Shown one piece after another: positions 5,128 through 5,696 of a stretch of 5,696 bases of DNA. The notes beneath the pieces are model-generated. The model was not told the origin of the DNA. It searched no databases and saw only the letters and a list, made by a program, of their open reading frames with translations. The DNA lies in assembly GCA_035252155.1 (NCBI GenBank), contig DATFDL010000039.1:1-5696 (forward strand), given 5' to 3'. The stretch is from JAICLL01 sp035252155. GTDB lineage: Bacteria > Planctomycetota > Planctomycetia > Pirellulales > JAICIG01. Each line of letters starts with the position of its first letter. Position 1 is the stretch's first letter. A program made the translations under genes and the position numbers.

Positions 5128-5214
5128 CGTAGAACGGAATTCATTCCGTTTTTCTCGTGGGCAAACGGAATGAATTCCGTTTTACGAGCGAAACGGAATG
5201 AATTCCGTTCTACG
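5128..5214. repeat. Cluster of three AACGGAA palindromes
   Basis: Three copies of the stem AACGGAA/TTCCGTT with a four-base loop: 5133-5150 (loop TTCA), 5164-5181 (loop TGAA; stem extends one base each way to 5163-5182) and 5192-5209 (loop TGAA). The outer copies are exact reverse complements over 23 bases (5128-5150 and 5192-5214). A further inner pair CTCGT (5154-5158) and ACGAG (5184-5188) makes the cluster a nested imperfect palindrome. The last copy equals the repeat at 1637-1660. It lies between the tRNA promoter and the stop of the final gene, and could form either three hairpins or one long stem. Confidence 0.9.
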
Positions 5215-5225
5215 ACGCTGTCGCG

Positions 5226-5696
5226 TTAGGAAACCGCCCGTTGCCAGGCGTCGGGCAGCAGGTGGGCGCCGATCACCAGCCGGGGCGTGTGCCGACCGCC
5301 ATGCTGATCGCGGTCCCAGACCTCGACCCACAACTCCCAAGTGACCGGCCAACTGGCGAAGAGCAGTTGCTCGCGTTCAAAAGCTTCGGGTCGCGTGACG
5401 GCATGCCAAACGTCGGTTTCGGGCGGCGGGTCGTCGTCGCGCAGGTCGTAACAGCGCACCAATTGGCCCGACTCCGACCAGACGCACAGGCCACGCTCGG
5501 TGACTTCGTATCGCGTGGACGGCTCCAGGGCGGCTTCGATCTGTTCGTGAACCAGCTCGACGCCCGACATTTTATAGAAGCCCGTGATGGCGTCAGCCAG
5601 CGCCTGGCGCGGCGCGTCGGACAGTTGCCCGCTCCAGCCCGGCTCGACGATGCGGGCCACCAGCCAGCCGGCCTGTTCGTCGAGCGAGATGCGCAA
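5226..5696 (-). CDS. Unrecognised protein, C-terminal 156 residues (5' end outside window)
   Basis: The frame is open from the window edge to TAA at 5228-5226. No family is recognised. The fragment reads like a soluble alpha/beta protein: an amphipathic helix APRQALADAITGFYKMSG followed by ELVHEQIEAAL, strand-like TRYEVTERGLCVWSESG, an acidic turn DLRDDDPPPETD, and a tryptophan-rich segment SWPVTWELWVEVWDRD before the end. No signal peptide, membrane segment or metal motif is seen in this part. Codon use and GC content match the neighbouring host-like genes, and the sustained open frame with well-mixed protein composition argues that it is real. The first in-window codon is TTG, which need not be the start. 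Confidence 0.7.
   Translation of the reverse strand: MRISLDEQAGWLVARIVEPGWSGQLSDAPRQALADAITGFYKMSGVELVHEQIEAALEPSTRYEVTERGLCVWSESGQLVRCYDLRDDDPPPETDVWHAVTRPEAFEREQLLFASWPVTWELWVEVWDRDQHGGRHTPRLVIGAHLLPDAWQRAVS

Noticed and set aside
4921..5173. Two short open frames crossing the tRNA, including one reading EWRNWQTRQVEG...GRAGSSPV
   Set aside because: These are translations of the tRNA-Leu gene and its flanks. The WRNWQTR-type peptide is a frequent false protein from tRNA-Leu sequence.

Overview
The window is GC-rich bacterial DNA, apparently chromosomal. The best guess for the source is a planctomycete (Pirellulales-like). The grounds are gene style (an Arg/Gly-rich tail protein, an RbsB-type lipoprotein with no transporter genes beside it, a YtcJ-type amidohydrolase) and two families of short palindromic or heptamer intergenic repeats. 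This assignment rests on recall of such genomes, not on a search.

Layout. Bases 1-548 (+) hold the C-terminal end of a low-complexity acidic/arginine-glycine-rich protein that begins outside the window. Its stop overlaps (ATGA) the first possible start of a sugar-type ABC substrate-binding lipoprotein (545-1636, +). The start region of the lipoprotein gene is overlaid by a perfect 28-base inverted repeat made of four ATTTTGG heptamers in each arm. A convergent gene (1655-2380, -) encodes a ribosome-hibernation-factor-like (HPF/RaiA-like) domain joined to a domain that looks like sigma-70 region 2. The two convergent genes take their stop codons from opposite arms of one small palindromic repeat.

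From 4875 down to 2492 on the minus strand lies a compact three-gene run: a DUF104-type antitoxin, a PIN-domain (VapC-like) toxin 15 bases later, and an amidohydrolase lipoprotein whose ATG overlaps the toxin stop (TAATG). The first two form a toxin-antitoxin pair. The amidohydrolase looks translationally coupled to the toxin. This run starts just beyond the 3' end of a tRNA-Leu(GAG) gene (4980-5065, -), which has a good sigma-70 promoter upstream.

Between the tRNA promoter and the last gene sits a cluster of three copies of the AACGGAA palindrome (5128-5214). One copy matches the palindrome at 1637-1660 exactly. The window ends inside an unrecognised minus-strand gene (stop at 5226).

No insertion sequence, transposase, CRISPR array or phage gene was seen. 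The points most worth following are the HPF/sigma-like fusion, the repeat-encoded lipoprotein N-terminus, the palindrome that ends two genes, and the toxin-amidohydrolase coupling.
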